A stretch of DNA of 64,000 nucleotides from Coriobacteriaceae bacterium (GCA_025757745.1 CP107217.1:2108001-2172000); one strand, 5' to 3'. Shown: positions 7,877 through 16,652, numbered from the stretch's first letter. Made by a program: numbers and translations. The notes: generated by a model from the letters alone, not told the origin.

Positions 7877-8878
7877 TTAAAGAGCGCTCAGGCTGGGGAC
7901 CCAGGCGATGGTGGGGGTCGCGCCGTCGAGAACCTCGTTGATGGTGGCGGCCATGCCGGCAAGCAGGCTGTTCTCGCTTACGGTGAGCGTGTCGTAGCCG
8001 CCGGCTCGCATGAGCTCGCGAATCACCACGGCACCCGCCAAGACCACGCCCGCGCGCTTGGGTTGCACGCCCGGCAACGCGGCGATGCCCGCAACATCCA
8101 GCGCGGACATGCGCTCGATAGCGGCCGAAACCTGCTCCAGCGAAAGCTCGCGCAGGTGCACAAAGCTCGAATTATACGGCTCTAGCTCGTGAACGAGCGC
8201 CACGAGCGTCGTGACGGTACCGCCCACCGCGACCAGGCGCTCTGCGCGCTCAAAATTGCTCGGCAGGCCCTCAAAATAGGCAGCGAACTGCTCGTTTGCC
8301 CAGTTGGCAGCGGCGGAAAGCTCGCCGTCCGCAGGCGGCAGCGCCGAGAAAAACCGCTCCGTCACACGGCGGCAACCGATGTCCAGCGAGCGCGCTCCCT
8401 CCAGCGCAAAGACGCCGCGCTCCGGTGCATAGACGCCCGTCGCGAGCTCCGTGGATCCGCCGCCCGAATCGGCAACGATGATGCGCTCGCCAGCAAAGTC
8501 GTGCGCCACGCCAAAAAACGTCAGGCGCGCCTCGACCTCGCCCGGAATCACCTGCGGCTCGAGCTCCAGCTCGCGCAGACCGTCCAGCAGCAGCGAGGCA
8601 TTGGACGCATCGCGCGCGGCGCTCGTGCACGTGGTGCAGATGCACGCGGCCCCAAAGGCACGTGCCTCGTCCACAAACATGCGGCATGCGGCGAGCACGC
8701 GCTCAACGGCCGCCTCGCAAAAGCGGCCCGTCGCGTCCACGCCCTCGCCCAAGTCGGTGATCTCGGTATGCTTGGACGATTCCACGATCGCCCCGGCCTC
8801 GACCTGCGCTAACACCAGTCGCGACGACACTGTTCCCAGGTCAATCGCGGCTACCTTATAGCGTTTGCAATCTGCCAT
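7877..8878 (-). CDS. Ppx/GppA-family exopolyphosphatase / pppGpp phosphatase
   Basis: A 333-residue protein with the actin-like ATPase fold of Ppx/GppA. The phosphate-1 motif is AAIDLGTVSSRLVLAQ (residues 10-25). ICTTCTSAARDASNA corresponds to the usual TSA.R.A.N segment. The phosphate-2 motif is IIVADSGGGSTELATG, with the conserved GGGSTE. It lacks the extra C-terminal domains of long Ppx enzymes, as in short actinobacterial Ppx proteins. It probably trims polyphosphate or (p)ppGpp in the cytoplasm. It has a GGGGAG ribosome site and follows the FtsB-like gene by 20 bases, so they may be co-transcribed. Confidence 0.88.
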   Translation of the reverse strand: MADCKRYKVAAIDLGTVSSRLVLAQVEAGAIVESSKHTEITDLGEGVDATGRFCEAAVERVLAACRMFVDEARAFGAACICTTCTSAARDASNASLLLDGLRELELEPQVIPGEVEARLTFFGVAHDFAGERIIVADSGGGSTELATGVYAPERGVFALEGARSLDIGCRRVTERFFSALPPADGELSAAANWANEQFAAYFEGLPSNFERAERLVAVGGTVTTLVALVHELEPYNSSFVHLRELSLEQVSAAIERMSALDVAGIAALPGVQPKRAGVVLAGAVVIRELMRAGGYDTLTVSENSLLAGMAATINEVLDGATPTIAWVPSLSAL

Positions 8879-8898
8879 TGCAGGCTCCCCTCCGGGCG

Positions 8899-9660
8899 CT
8901 ATTTGCCGTTGGACACGACCGTCTGGCCCTCGACGCCGTTAAATCCAAACAGCATATCGAGCGTCTGGATGTACCACGGCGCGTCCTTGCCGACCTCTTC
9001 GATCTCTTTGGCGACTTCGCTGGCCTTCTTGGCGTTCGAGGACTTTTTGCTCGACGACGAGTCCGAATCGTCGTCCAGGCCCAGCACGTCAATCTTGGTC
9101 TCGCCGGGCATCACCAGGCCCAGGTCCTCGGTCGCCGCGTCCTTAATGCCCTCCTCTGAGAGCAGCTTGTCGACGCTTTTCTGCAGCTCGTCGTTGTACT
9201 GCTGGCGAATCTCGACCTGCTTGGCCAAGATATCGCTCGAGCGTTTGGCAACGTAGAGGTCGCGCACGGGAAAGTACAGGCTCACGAGCACCAGGGCGAC
9301 GACAATACCGATAAACAGCCCTCGCTGAGGACCGTGGGTAAAGTCGTAAATTGCCTTGACCGCTGCGTTGTCGTTGGCGTAGTGCATAAAGTCCGAGCCG
9401 GAAAGACGGCTTGAGGGACGGCGCGGCTTGTCGGACGCCTGGGTCGAAGGGCGCGACGCATGCTTGGAACGCGATGGGCGCACCGGACTATCCGAGGAAC
9501 TATTTGGCTGAGCATTGGGATGCGAAGTCGCCGGCGAGCTATACCTGGAGCGATCAGCACCAGCATAACCAGACCCGCCAAGCTGTGCGGTACGCGCACG
9601 ACGAGGCGACGGCTCGCGCGAACCGGCGGAATAATACCTGTTGTCGTAAATCTGATCCAT
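8899..9660 (-). CDS. FtsB/DivIC-like septum formation initiator protein
   Basis: A 253-residue protein with about 115 disordered, Ser/Arg/Pro-rich cytoplasmic residues, one membrane span (about residues 128-147, GLFIGIVVALVLVSLYF), and an extracytoplasmic coiled coil (AKRSSDILAKQVEIRQQYND). A short conserved segment follows, containing EDLGLVMPGE, as in the FtsB/DivIC family. The C-terminal acidic and Ser/Lys-rich extension (DDDSDSSSSKKSS) is unusual. The ATG at 9660 was chosen because upstream residues are not conserved-looking. It should act in the divisome with FtsL and FtsQ. Its place just downstream of eno, before Ppx, is common in Gram-positive genomes. Confidence 0.8.
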   Translation of the reverse strand: MDQIYDNRYYSAGSREPSPRRARTAQLGGSGYAGADRSRYSSPATSHPNAQPNSSSDSPVRPSRSKHASRPSTQASDKPRRPSSRLSGSDFMHYANDNAAVKAIYDFTHGPQRGLFIGIVVALVLVSLYFPVRDLYVAKRSSDILAKQVEIRQQYNDELQKSVDKLLSEEGIKDAATEDLGLVMPGETKIDVLGLDDDSDSSSSKKSSNAKKASEVAKEIEEVGKDAPWYIQTLDMLFGFNGVEGQTVVSNGK

Positions 9661-9751
9661 GTGCGCCTTGTGCGGTTGAGGTTTGTTTGCGCTAAGTCCT
9701 TTAGTTATAGCACGAGCGCCCGCACCGCCTTCGCCAGCCTTTGCTCGACAT

Positions 9752-9784
9752 AAAAAAGGCGCTGAGCCGTATGGCCCAGCGCCC
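9752..9784 (-). terminator. terminator after eno
   Basis: On the minus strand the stem GGGCGCTGGGCC/GGCTCAGCGCC is followed by six T. It separates eno from the FtsB-like gene. Confidence 0.85.
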
Positions 9785-9855
9785 ATAGTTCTTTGCGGCA
9801 TCCAGCCAAGACGGGGAGGAACCGAGTCAGCCTCCCCCTCGCCAAATTCGCCCGT

Positions 9856-11145
9856 TTAGCGAATGTTGTAGAACGCGGCCTTACCGGCGTAGCGCGCGCT
9901 GCCCTCGAGCTCGTCCTCGATGCGGATGAGCTGGTTGTACTTGGCAATACGGTCGCTGCGGCACGGGGCGCCCGACTTGATCTGGCCGGCGTTAACACCC
10001 ACGACCAGGTCGGCGATCGTGGAGTCCTCGGTCTCGCCGGAGCGGTGGCTCACGATGCAAGCGTAACCGGCCTCCTTGGCGGTCTCGATGGCCTCGAGCG
10101 ACTCGGTGAGCGTACCGATCTGGTTAACCTTGACCAGGATCGCGTTGGCGGCACCCAGCTCGATGCCCTTCTTGAGGCGTTCGGTGTTGGTGACGAACAG
10201 GTCGTCGCCCACCAGCTGCGCCTTGTTGCCAATGCGACGGGTGAGCTCAACCCAACCGTCCCAGTCCTCCTCGGCCATACCGTCCTCGATGGAGATGATG
10301 GGATAGGTGTCGACGAGCTTCTCCCAGTAATCGACCATCTGGGCACTCGTGTACTCCACGCCCTCGCCCTTGAGCTCGTACATGCCGGTCTCGGCGTTGT
10401 AGAACTCGGTCGATGCCGGATCCATGGCGTACATGAAGTCGACGCCGGGCTTAAAGCCAGCCTTCTCGACGGCCTTGGTAATGTACTCGAACGGCTCGGC
10501 GTTGGTCTTGAGGTTGGGCGCAAAGCCGCCCTCATCGCCCACGCCGCCGCCCAGGCCGGCCTCGTGCAGCACGCCCTTGAGGGTGTGGTAAACCTCGGCG
10601 CACCAACGCAGGCCCTCGGTAAAGCTCGGGGCGCCCACCGGCATGATCATGAACTCCTGGAAGTCAACGTTGTTGTCGGCATGCACGCCGCCGTTGAGGA
10701 TGTTCATCATGGGCGTGGGCAGCAGGTGGGCGTTGACGCCGCCCAGGTACTGGTACAGCGACAGGCCCGCCGACTCGGCAGCGGCGCGGGCAACGGCCAG
10801 CGACACGCCCAGGATGGCGTTGGCGCCGAGCTTGGTTTTGTTGGGCGTACCGTCGGCGGCAATCAGTGCGGCATCGACGGCGCGCTGGTCGAAGGCATCG
10901 AGGCCCACGACGGCATCGGCGCACTCGTTGTTGACGTGCTCGACGGCCTGCGAGACGCCCTTGCCCAGGTAGCGACCCTTGTCGCCGTCGCGCAACTCGC
11001 ATGCCTCAAAGGCGCCGGTCGAAGCGCCCGAAGGCACCATCGCGCGACCGAAGCTGCCGTCCTCGAGCACGACCTCGACCTCTACGGTGGGGTTGCCGCG
11101 GCTGTCGAGCACCTCGCGACCGTAGACATCCAAAATGTCACTCAT
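9856..11145 (-). CDS. eno: enolase (phosphopyruvate hydratase)
   Basis: A 429-residue full-length enolase, converting 2-phosphoglycerate to phosphoenolpyruvate in glycolysis. Landmarks are the N-terminal DILDVYGREVLDSRGNPTVE, the mobile loop SGASTGAFEA, Asp/Glu metal ligands in YPIISIEDGMAEEDWDGW and VGDDLFVTN, Lys in ILVKVNQIGT, and the signature SHRSGETEDSTIADL. A GGGAGA ribosome site precedes the ATG. The gene is monocistronic: it has its own terminator, and a large gap precedes it. Confidence 0.98.
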   Translation of the reverse strand: MSDILDVYGREVLDSRGNPTVEVEVVLEDGSFGRAMVPSGASTGAFEACELRDGDKGRYLGKGVSQAVEHVNNECADAVVGLDAFDQRAVDAALIAADGTPNKTKLGANAILGVSLAVARAAAESAGLSLYQYLGGVNAHLLPTPMMNILNGGVHADNNVDFQEFMIMPVGAPSFTEGLRWCAEVYHTLKGVLHEAGLGGGVGDEGGFAPNLKTNAEPFEYITKAVEKAGFKPGVDFMYAMDPASTEFYNAETGMYELKGEGVEYTSAQMVDYWEKLVDTYPIISIEDGMAEEDWDGWVELTRRIGNKAQLVGDDLFVTNTERLKKGIELGAANAILVKVNQIGTLTESLEAIETAKEAGYACIVSHRSGETEDSTIADLVVGVNAGQIKSGAPCRSDRIAKYNQLIRIEDELEGSARYAGKAAFYNIR

Positions 11146-11423
11146 GTTGTCTCCCTCTCACTTGGAAACGGTTGATGCAAGCGACTGGCCGACTGTGCAC
11201 CATTGGTGCGCCTCCGTAAGTTAGCCATGTCGCACTTTTTGCATTATGCCCTAAGTTAGCCGAGGGATACATATGAATTGGAGAAATCATTCTTTGGGGC
11301 GCTTGTTTTTGCACCGAGCATTCATCTCTAGAGGTCGCCCCCCCCATTAAATTCTTCTATCGGCATACCGTCTTTACCTGGCTTGCGAATGAAAGAGCCA
11401 ATAATGTGCTTTTACATCGTTCA
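11146..11423. other. eno upstream region with small repeats
   Basis: No gene is seen. On the minus strand, toward eno, the 12-base motif GGCTAACTTACG/GGCTAACTTAGG occurs twice (11215-11226 and 11250-11261). A 13-base palindrome GCACCATTGGTGC (11198-11210) lies in the leader. A CATAAT next to the distal copy could be a -10 box. Confidence 0.4.
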
Positions 11424-11506
11424 AAGTTCTGGATATCGTGCAATTCTAAGGGTCTGAAGTTCTGGATATCGTGCATAATCAGGTTATAAAAGTTCTGGAT
11501 ATCGTG
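11424..11506 (+). repeat. three 17-bp direct repeats at exact 33-bp spacing
   Basis: AAGTTCTGGATATCGTG occurs identically at 11424-11440, 11457-11473 and 11490-11506. Starts are 33 bases apart, with unrelated 16-base spacers. The third copy ends 12 bases before the ATG of the ATPase gene. The spacing puts all copies on the same face of the helix, which suggests operator sites. Confidence 0.85.
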
Positions 11507-11518
11507 TACGAGGTAGCC

Positions 11519-12886
11519 ATGCTTAAACGAAAAGCCTATGACAAACTACTAAAATGGAAGCATGAAAACGCTGGTAAAACAGCACTTCTTATTGAAGGAG
11601 CCCGCCGCGTCGGCAAGAGCACGCTTGCCCGCACGTTTGGAGAAACCGAATACAAGTCCTGCCTTGTCATTGATTTCTTTCAAGCACCTGCCGAAGTTAA
11701 GCAATATTTTGAGGACTATCGCACTGACTTCGACTCGCTCTTCCTCTATCTCTCGGTTTTCTATAACGTCAAACTCTATGAACACGAGACGCTTATCGTC
11801 TTTGACGAGGTCCAGATGTACCCGCAAGCACGCGGACTCATCAAGTATCTCGTTGCAGACGGACGTTACGACTACATCGAAACTGGATCCCTGCTCAGCA
11901 TCAAGCAGAACATTAAAGATATCGTCATCCCATCCGAGGAAGAGTCTCTGGAACTTGAGCCCCTCGACTTTGAGGAGTTTCTTTGGGGCATGGACGAAAA
12001 GGGGCTGGCCGATCTCATTCGCATGAGTTTTAACAAGATGAAGCCGCTCCCCGATGCCCTACATCGCAGAGCGCTCTCCCTTATGCGCGAATACATGCTC
12101 GTAGGCGGCATGCCTGAGCCGGTATCCATCTATGTTGAACAGCGCGCTTTTGCGCCCGTCGACGCTTCGAAGCGCCGAATCGTCCAGCTCTATCGCAACG
12201 ATATCTCTCGTTTTGCAACCGGTTACGAATTCAAAGTCGTCTCCGTACTCGATGGCATCCCGGGTCAGCTCTCTAAGCACGAAAAACGATTCAAGCTTTC
12301 CTCACTTGATAAAAACGCACGCATGCGCACCTACGAAGAAGCCTTCTTTTGGCTGGCAGACGCGCGAATTGCCAATATCTGCTATGCCGCAAGCGAACCG
12401 AGCGTGGGCCTTTCACTCAGCATGGAGCAAACGGCCCTCAAGTGCTACATGGCGGACACCGGCCTGCTTGTAACGCTTGCCTTCTCTGACAACAACGATA
12501 CCGATGAAGACGTTTACAGGGCCGTGCTTCGCGGCGACATCGGATTGAACGAAGGAATGCTTACCGAAAACTACGTTGCCCAATCTCTAAAGGCCAATGG
12601 ATACAGACTCTTCTTTTATTCCCAAAGCGGAAAGAAGGAGGGGGAGGAGCGCATGGAAATCGACTTCCTCGTCACCCGACCCTATGTCAATGCCGCCGGA
12701 AAGCCGCGCATCAGCCCCATCGAAGTTAAGTCGCCACGCAGATACGGAACCATCTCCCTCGACCGATTCCGCGCGCGCTTTAACAAGAAGATTGGGATGG
12801 CTTACGTGTTGCACCCTAAACAACTCGAGTGGGATGCCGAAGCACAGCTGGCACATCTTCCGTTGTATATGGCTTTTTGCTTGTAG
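11519..12886 (+). CDS. AAA ATPase with DUF4143 C-terminal domain
   Basis: A 455-residue protein. Walker A is GARRVGKS (residues 27-34) and Walker B is TLIVFDEVQ, near residue 100. The C-terminal DUF4143 portion includes a possible nuclease-like core (MEIDFLVTR...SPIEVKSPRRY, Asp...Glu-x-Lys). Such single-gene ATPases are widespread in gut bacteria and are sometimes linked to defence, but no function is established. The ATG at 11519 is preceded by GAGG; a GTG at 11471 would add 16 residues encoded by the repeat array, so I did not use it. The gene is lower in GC than its neighbours, which suggests transfer. Confidence 0.85.
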   Translation: MLKRKAYDKLLKWKHENAGKTALLIEGARRVGKSTLARTFGETEYKSCLVIDFFQAPAEVKQYFEDYRTDFDSLFLYLSVFYNVKLYEHETLIVFDEVQMYPQARGLIKYLVADGRYDYIETGSLLSIKQNIKDIVIPSEEESLELEPLDFEEFLWGMDEKGLADLIRMSFNKMKPLPDALHRRALSLMREYMLVGGMPEPVSIYVEQRAFAPVDASKRRIVQLYRNDISRFATGYEFKVVSVLDGIPGQLSKHEKRFKLSSLDKNARMRTYEEAFFWLADARIANICYAASEPSVGLSLSMEQTALKCYMADTGLLVTLAFSDNNDTDEDVYRAVLRGDIGLNEGMLTENYVAQSLKANGYRLFFYSQSGKKEGEERMEIDFLVTRPYVNAAGKPRISPIEVKSPRRYGTISLDRFRARFNKKIGMAYVLHPKQLEWDAEAQLAHLPLYMAFCL

Positions 12887-12925
12887 AGACCTCTCTACGA
12901 ATGGATGCCGTGAGAGACGCAGGCC

Positions 12926-13786
12926 TCACTCGCTTGCTTTTGCTTGGTCCCACAGGTCGTTGAGTTGAGCGGTTGAGCAGGCGGCGAGGTCATCGCCCGC
13001 CTCGTGCACGGCGGCCTCCATCGCAGCCCAGCGACGGCGGAACTTTGCCGTGCTGGCGCGAAGGGCGCTCTCGGCGTCGATTCCTTCTTTGCGCGCAACG
13101 TTGACTAGGGCAAAGAGCAGGTCGCCAAACTCCATCTCGCGCTCGGGCGAGCCGGGCTCCTCGGCCTCAAACTCGGCACGCTCCTCAGCTACCTCGTCCC
13201 ACACATCCTGGACCGTCTCCCACTCAAAGCCCACGGCAGCCGCCTTGCGCGACACCTTCTGCGCCTGCATCAGCGCCGGCAGATGCGTGGGCACGCCGTC
13301 GAGCAGACCCTCGGGCGCAGCTTCGCCCGCTGCCACGGCCTTGTCCTTGGCAACCTTCTCGGCAAGCTTGACCTCATCCCAAATCTTGAGCACCTCGTCG
13401 GAGCTCTCGGCGTCCGCATCGCCAAACACGTGTGGGTGGCGGCGGATGAGCTTGGCGTCGATATCGCGCGCCACGTCGGCCAGCGTAAACTCGCCGGCGT
13501 CCGCCGCAATCTGCGCATGCAGTACTACCTGCATGAGCACGTCGCCGAGCTCCTCGCGCAGATGCGTGGCATCATCGGCCTCGATGCAATCGAGCGCCTC
13601 GTAGGCTTCCTCGATCATGTTCTTGCCGATGCTCTGATGCGTCTGCTCGCGATCCCACGGGCAGCCATCGGGCTGACGCAGACGCCAGATAGTCTGCACC
13701 AGATGCTGCAGCTCGGCCGACGCGTCGACCAGCGTGGACAGGTCGCGCGAACCCTCGGCATTTTGCTGAGCCATGTGCTGCGCCAT
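12926..13786 (-). CDS. mazG: nucleoside triphosphate pyrophosphohydrolase MazG
   Basis: A 286-residue protein with two tandem MazG (all-alpha NTP pyrophosphatase) domains. The first (about 25-130) has the classic LRQPDGCPWDREQTHQSI and EEAYEALDCIE, then HLREELGDVLMQVV with the metal-binding Glu/Asp residues. The second (about 175-270) has FEWETVQDVWDEVAEERAEF and EFGDLLFALVNVARKEGID. It should hydrolyse (d)NTPs to NMP and PPi for house-cleaning. A GGAGGA ribosome site precedes the ATG. It lies 2 bases downstream of the phosphodiesterase gene, so the two are an operon. Confidence 0.93.
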   Translation of the reverse strand: MAQHMAQQNAEGSRDLSTLVDASAELQHLVQTIWRLRQPDGCPWDREQTHQSIGKNMIEEAYEALDCIEADDATHLREELGDVLMQVVLHAQIAADAGEFTLADVARDIDAKLIRRHPHVFGDADAESSDEVLKIWDEVKLAEKVAKDKAVAAGEAAPEGLLDGVPTHLPALMQAQKVSRKAAAVGFEWETVQDVWDEVAEERAEFEAEEPGSPEREMEFGDLLFALVNVARKEGIDAESALRASTAKFRRRWAAMEAAVHEAGDDLAACSTAQLNDLWDQAKASE

Positions 13787-13788
13787 AG

Positions 13789-14337
13789 TTATTCCTCCTC
13801 CAGGACCACGTGACGGAACACGCCGCCCTCGTAGATGCCGTAGCTATGCGTACCGTCCTTGGGAATGCTCACGCTGCCGGGATTGAAGAGCCACAGGCCC
13901 GGGTGCGCGGCGCTCTCCTCGTTGACCTTGATGTGCGTATGGCCGTAGACGAGCGCGGAGCCCTCGGGCAGCGCGGGCGCGTGGTCGACGCTGTTGTGCA
14001 TGCCGGCGCCAAAGACGTGGCCGTGCGTCAGGAACAGCTCACGGCCGGTCTCGTCAAACAGCGTGGCGTAGTCGGCCATGACCGGGAAATCGAGCACCAT
14101 CTGGTCGACCTCGGCGTCACAGTTGCCGCGCACCGCGATGATGCGGTCGGCCAGGGCATTGAGCAGCGGAATCACACGCTTGGGAGCGTAATCGCGCGGC
14201 GGGTCGTTACGCGGACCGTGATAGAGCAGGTCGCCCAGCAGGACGATGCGGTCGGGCTGCTCGGACTCGATGGCGGCGACCAGGCGCTCGGTCCAGTATG
14301 CCGAGCCGTGGATGTCGGAGGCGATGAGGTATTTCAT
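13789..14337 (-). CDS. yfcE: YfcE-type metallophosphoesterase
   Basis: A 182-residue calcineurin-like phosphodiesterase. All metal-site motifs are present: SDIHGS (residues 7-12), GDLLYHGPRN, RGNCD, LTHGHVFG and YGHTH. The size matches the bacterial YfcE/MJ0936 family. The ATG at 14337 has an AAAGGA ribosome site; the open frame upstream is not needed. It is likely a phosphodiesterase of broad specificity in vitro, with an unknown natural substrate. It is transcribed with mazG and perhaps with the upstream LarC-like gene, 55 bases away. Confidence 0.88.
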   Translation of the reverse strand: MKYLIASDIHGSAYWTERLVAAIESEQPDRIVLLGDLLYHGPRNDPPRDYAPKRVIPLLNALADRIIAVRGNCDAEVDQMVLDFPVMADYATLFDETGRELFLTHGHVFGAGMHNSVDHAPALPEGSALVYGHTHIKVNEESAAHPGLWLFNPGSVSIPKDGTHSYGIYEGGVFRHVVLEEE

Positions 14338-14392
14338 GGTGATCCTTTCGGGTGGGGTTGATGGAGCTGGGCGTGGCGTGCCGCCAGCCGCG

Positions 14393-14878
14393 TTACTCAA
14401 ATCGCAGTGCCGCGCTCTGGGCCGCCTGCATCACGCGTTGGAGCGGCACATTGTGCTCGCGGGCAAGGCGGGCGCAGTCTTCGTACTCGGGCGCCGCGCG
14501 CTCGCTGCCGTCGGGCAAGGTCGCCACCTTGACGGACACCTCGCCCCATGGCGTTGTTACGCGCTCAAAGCGGCGTGGTAGGCAAACGCGCTCCATAACC
14601 TGGCGGCGGATGCCATTGGTCGTGGTTTCCAAAAAGACAATCGTCTGCAGGCGCTCGATATCCTCGTGGGTACAGATTACCTGCAACTGCCAGCCGGGAC
14701 GGCCCTTTTTGCAGTAAAGCGGCAACCAATGCACTTCGCGGGCGCCGGCCTTGCGCAGGCAATCGGCAGCGTAGGCAAGCACCTCAGGCGACGCGTCATC
14801 GATGTCGCACTCCAGTTTGACGATAGTTTCGGGCGCATCGGTCTCGCGAGACAGCGGGGATGTGGTATCGCATGGCAT
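14393..14878 (-). CDS. stand-alone LarC C-terminal domain protein (DUF111)
   Basis: A 161-residue protein that matches only the C-terminal half of LarC, the CTP-dependent nickel-inserting enzyme of the nickel-pincer cofactor pathway. Visible landmarks are ETIVKLECDIDDASPE near residue 18, the segment AREVHWLPLYCKKGRPGWQL, and the C-terminal EYEDCARLAREHNVPL. Full LarC is about 400 residues, and the N-terminal half is absent here. No larA, larB or larE lies nearby. The ATG at 14878 has an AAAGGAG ribosome site. In lactobacilli LarC is split into LarC1 and LarC2 joined by a frameshift; here LarC2 stands alone, so its role is uncertain. Confidence 0.75.
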   Translation of the reverse strand: MPCDTTSPLSRETDAPETIVKLECDIDDASPEVLAYAADCLRKAGAREVHWLPLYCKKGRPGWQLQVICTHEDIERLQTIVFLETTTNGIRRQVMERVCLPRRFERVTTPWGEVSVKVATLPDGSERAAPEYEDCARLAREHNVPLQRVMQAAQSAALRFE

Positions 14879-15102
14879 ACGGTCCGGCTCCTTTCCGCAC
14901 GGGCTCGTTTTGTTCATCCAAACGCTAACACATCGCGGGCGGCGTGGGGGTGTCGTCATGGGATGGGCGGGACTTTTGCCCGTCTCGGACGTCGGCGTGC
15001 GCCGCCTGCCCTTTCCGGTCGGTTTCGACTTGCAGCGTTCCCGGCGCGTCAGGGGTCGCGCCATTACAATGGAGCGGATTCGCCAAATGCAAAGGAGTCG
15101 CC

Positions 15103-16014
15103 ATGCCCGCCTGCCCGCTGGTCGATTGCCATACCCACACCTCGTTCTCGGACGGACACGCCTCGTTTGAGGACAACGTTCGCGCCGCTGCTGCGGCCGG
15201 TTGCCGTGCCATGGTCTCGACCGATCACCTTACCCTGCCTGCCAGCATGGATTCCAATTGCGAGGTACAGGTTGTCGAGGGCGACCTGCCGGCGCATCGC
15301 CTGGCCTTTGAGGACGCCCGCAAGCTCGCCGCGCAGATCGCGCCGGAGCTCGAGCTTATCTATGGCTTTGAGTGCGATTGGTATGAAGGCTGCGAGCCTT
15401 TGGTTGAGCGCTGGTCCCAGGGCGCCGTCGTACGCCTGGGCAGTGTGCATTGGATTGGCAACCCCGGCGATATCATGGCCGGTACCCCGGGTACGGCGGG
15501 GACAGAGGACGTCGTTCGTCCCGATGCGCCCGATTCGTGCTGCGGTTGGATCGACGATGACACCAACCTGCACGTTTGGGAAAACCTGGGCGTGCGCGGC
15601 GTGTGGGAGCGCTACGTCGACGACTGGTGTTGCGCCTGCGAAAGCCCGCTCAACTTTGACGTGATGGCCCACCCCGACCTGGTCATGCGCTTTTCGAAGG
15701 AGGGCTTTGCGCCCGATTTTGACCCCGCGCCGTTCTGGGGGCAGATGGCAGAATGCGCACACGACACGAATCGGCGCGTTGAGGTCTCGACTGCCGCGTC
15801 GCGCAAGGGGCTCGACGACTACTACCCCGCGACCGGCCTCTTGCGCTGCTTTGCCCATGCCGAGGTGCCCATTACCTTTGGCTCGGACGCACACCGCGCC
15901 TGCGACATCTGCTGGAACATCCGCGAGGCCCAGGCCCACGCCTACGACTGTAGCTATCGAACCTTCGACATCCCCCACCTCACCGGAGAATGGGAGCCCA
16001 CGCCCCTCGCCTAA
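15103..16014 (+). CDS. hisK: PHP-domain histidinol-phosphatase
   Basis: A 303-residue protein of the PHP phosphoesterase family, HisK type, converting histidinol phosphate to histidinol. Metal ligands are seen in DCHTHTSFSDGH (residues 7-18), STDH, the GFECDWYEG glutamate, GSVHWIG, MAHPDLVMRF and ITFGSDAH. It has an AAAGGAG ribosome site and ATG 15103. It converges on the his operon, which lacks a HisB-type phosphatase domain, so this enzyme supplies the missing step. A palindromic element separates the two 3' ends. Confidence 0.87.
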   Translation: MPACPLVDCHTHTSFSDGHASFEDNVRAAAAAGCRAMVSTDHLTLPASMDSNCEVQVVEGDLPAHRLAFEDARKLAAQIAPELELIYGFECDWYEGCEPLVERWSQGAVVRLGSVHWIGNPGDIMAGTPGTAGTEDVVRPDAPDSCCGWIDDDTNLHVWENLGVRGVWERYVDDWCCACESPLNFDVMAHPDLVMRFSKEGFAPDFDPAPFWGQMAECAHDTNRRVEVSTAASRKGLDDYYPATGLLRCFAHAEVPITFGSDAHRACDICWNIREAQAHAYDCSYRTFDIPHLTGEWEPTPLA

Positions 16015-16016
16015 GA

Positions 16017-16340
16017 CTAGTCGTTGGGGACACTCTTCACAAATGACCCCTTGGGGACGGAGGAAAACAGGTCGTTTTGCTCACCACCGACGCCCGTGCA
16101 ACACCGCCCGCCAAAAAGAACGCCCGTTTACTACGATGAACCGCAAACCTCCGACCATCGGCTTAATGCGGAAAATAAAACCGCAGGTAGAAGCGTTGAC
16201 GATTTGCTCAAAACCGACATGTGGTCAGCAGATCCAGTTTCATCGTAGTAATTGGGCATGTTATTTGGCAGCGTCGGCAAAGACTGTCCCAAACGACTAG
16301 TCGTTTAAGAACGTCCCCAATGACTACCCAATGACTAGTG
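16017..16340. repeat. palindromic repeat element between convergent hisK and hisE
   Basis: The ends are inverted: TAGTCGTTGGGGAC at 16018-16031 faces GTCCCCAATGACTA at 16313-16326, and two more copies of the same module (AGACTGTCCCAAACGACTA at about 16281-16299, CCCAATGACTA at 16328-16338) lie at the right. Inside, TTACTACGATGAA (16128-16140) pairs with TTCATCGTAGTAA (16239-16251), and the match extends imperfectly. There is no coding frame. It looks like a MITE-like or dispersed Collinsella repeat. Confidence 0.6.
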
Positions 16341-16652
16341 GCGGCGGGCGTTGAGTTCGCCGGCCAGCTCGTCGAGGGTGATGCCGTAGCGCTCGAGCGT
16401 CACGAGCAGGTGGTAGACCAGGTCGCCGGCCTCGTAGCGGATGTGATCGTGATCGTTATCCTTGCAGGCCATGATCACCTCGCTCGCCTCCTCGGCAAGC
16501 TTCTTGAGCAGCTCGTCCTCGACGTCGGTCAACAGACGAGCGGTGTAGCTCTCCTGCGGCGATGCGTCGCGACGGCCGTGAATCACCTCGGCGAGCCCCG
16601 TCAGCGTCTCACCGATATTTCCATCCTGAACGTTTGCGGTGCGCACACCCAT
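16335..16652 (-). CDS. hisE: phosphoribosyl-ATP diphosphatase
   Basis: A 105-residue HisE, catalysing the second step of histidine synthesis (PR-ATP to PR-AMP and PPi). The MazG-like core includes SYTARLLTDVEDELLKKL, EEASEVIMACKD and YEAGDLVYHLLV, with the conserved Glu and Asp metal ligands. It is the last gene of the his operon, 46 bases after hisI. In many bacteria HisI and HisE are fused; here they are separate, as is usual for actinobacteria. Confidence 0.95.
   Translation of the reverse strand: MGVRTANVQDGNIGETLTGLAEVIHGRRDASPQESYTARLLTDVEDELLKKLAEEASEVIMACKDNDHDHIRYEAGDLVYHLLVTLERYGITLDELAGELNARRH

Noticed and set aside
9793..11175. 460-codon plus-strand open frame across eno
   Set aside because: It lies antisense to enolase, whose motifs are complete. 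Long antisense frames are expected in high-GC DNA.
11424..11506. Possible mini-CRISPR array
   Set aside because: The repeats are 17 bases with 16-base spacers, only three copies, touching a gene start, with no cas genes. The geometry fits operator sites, not CRISPR.
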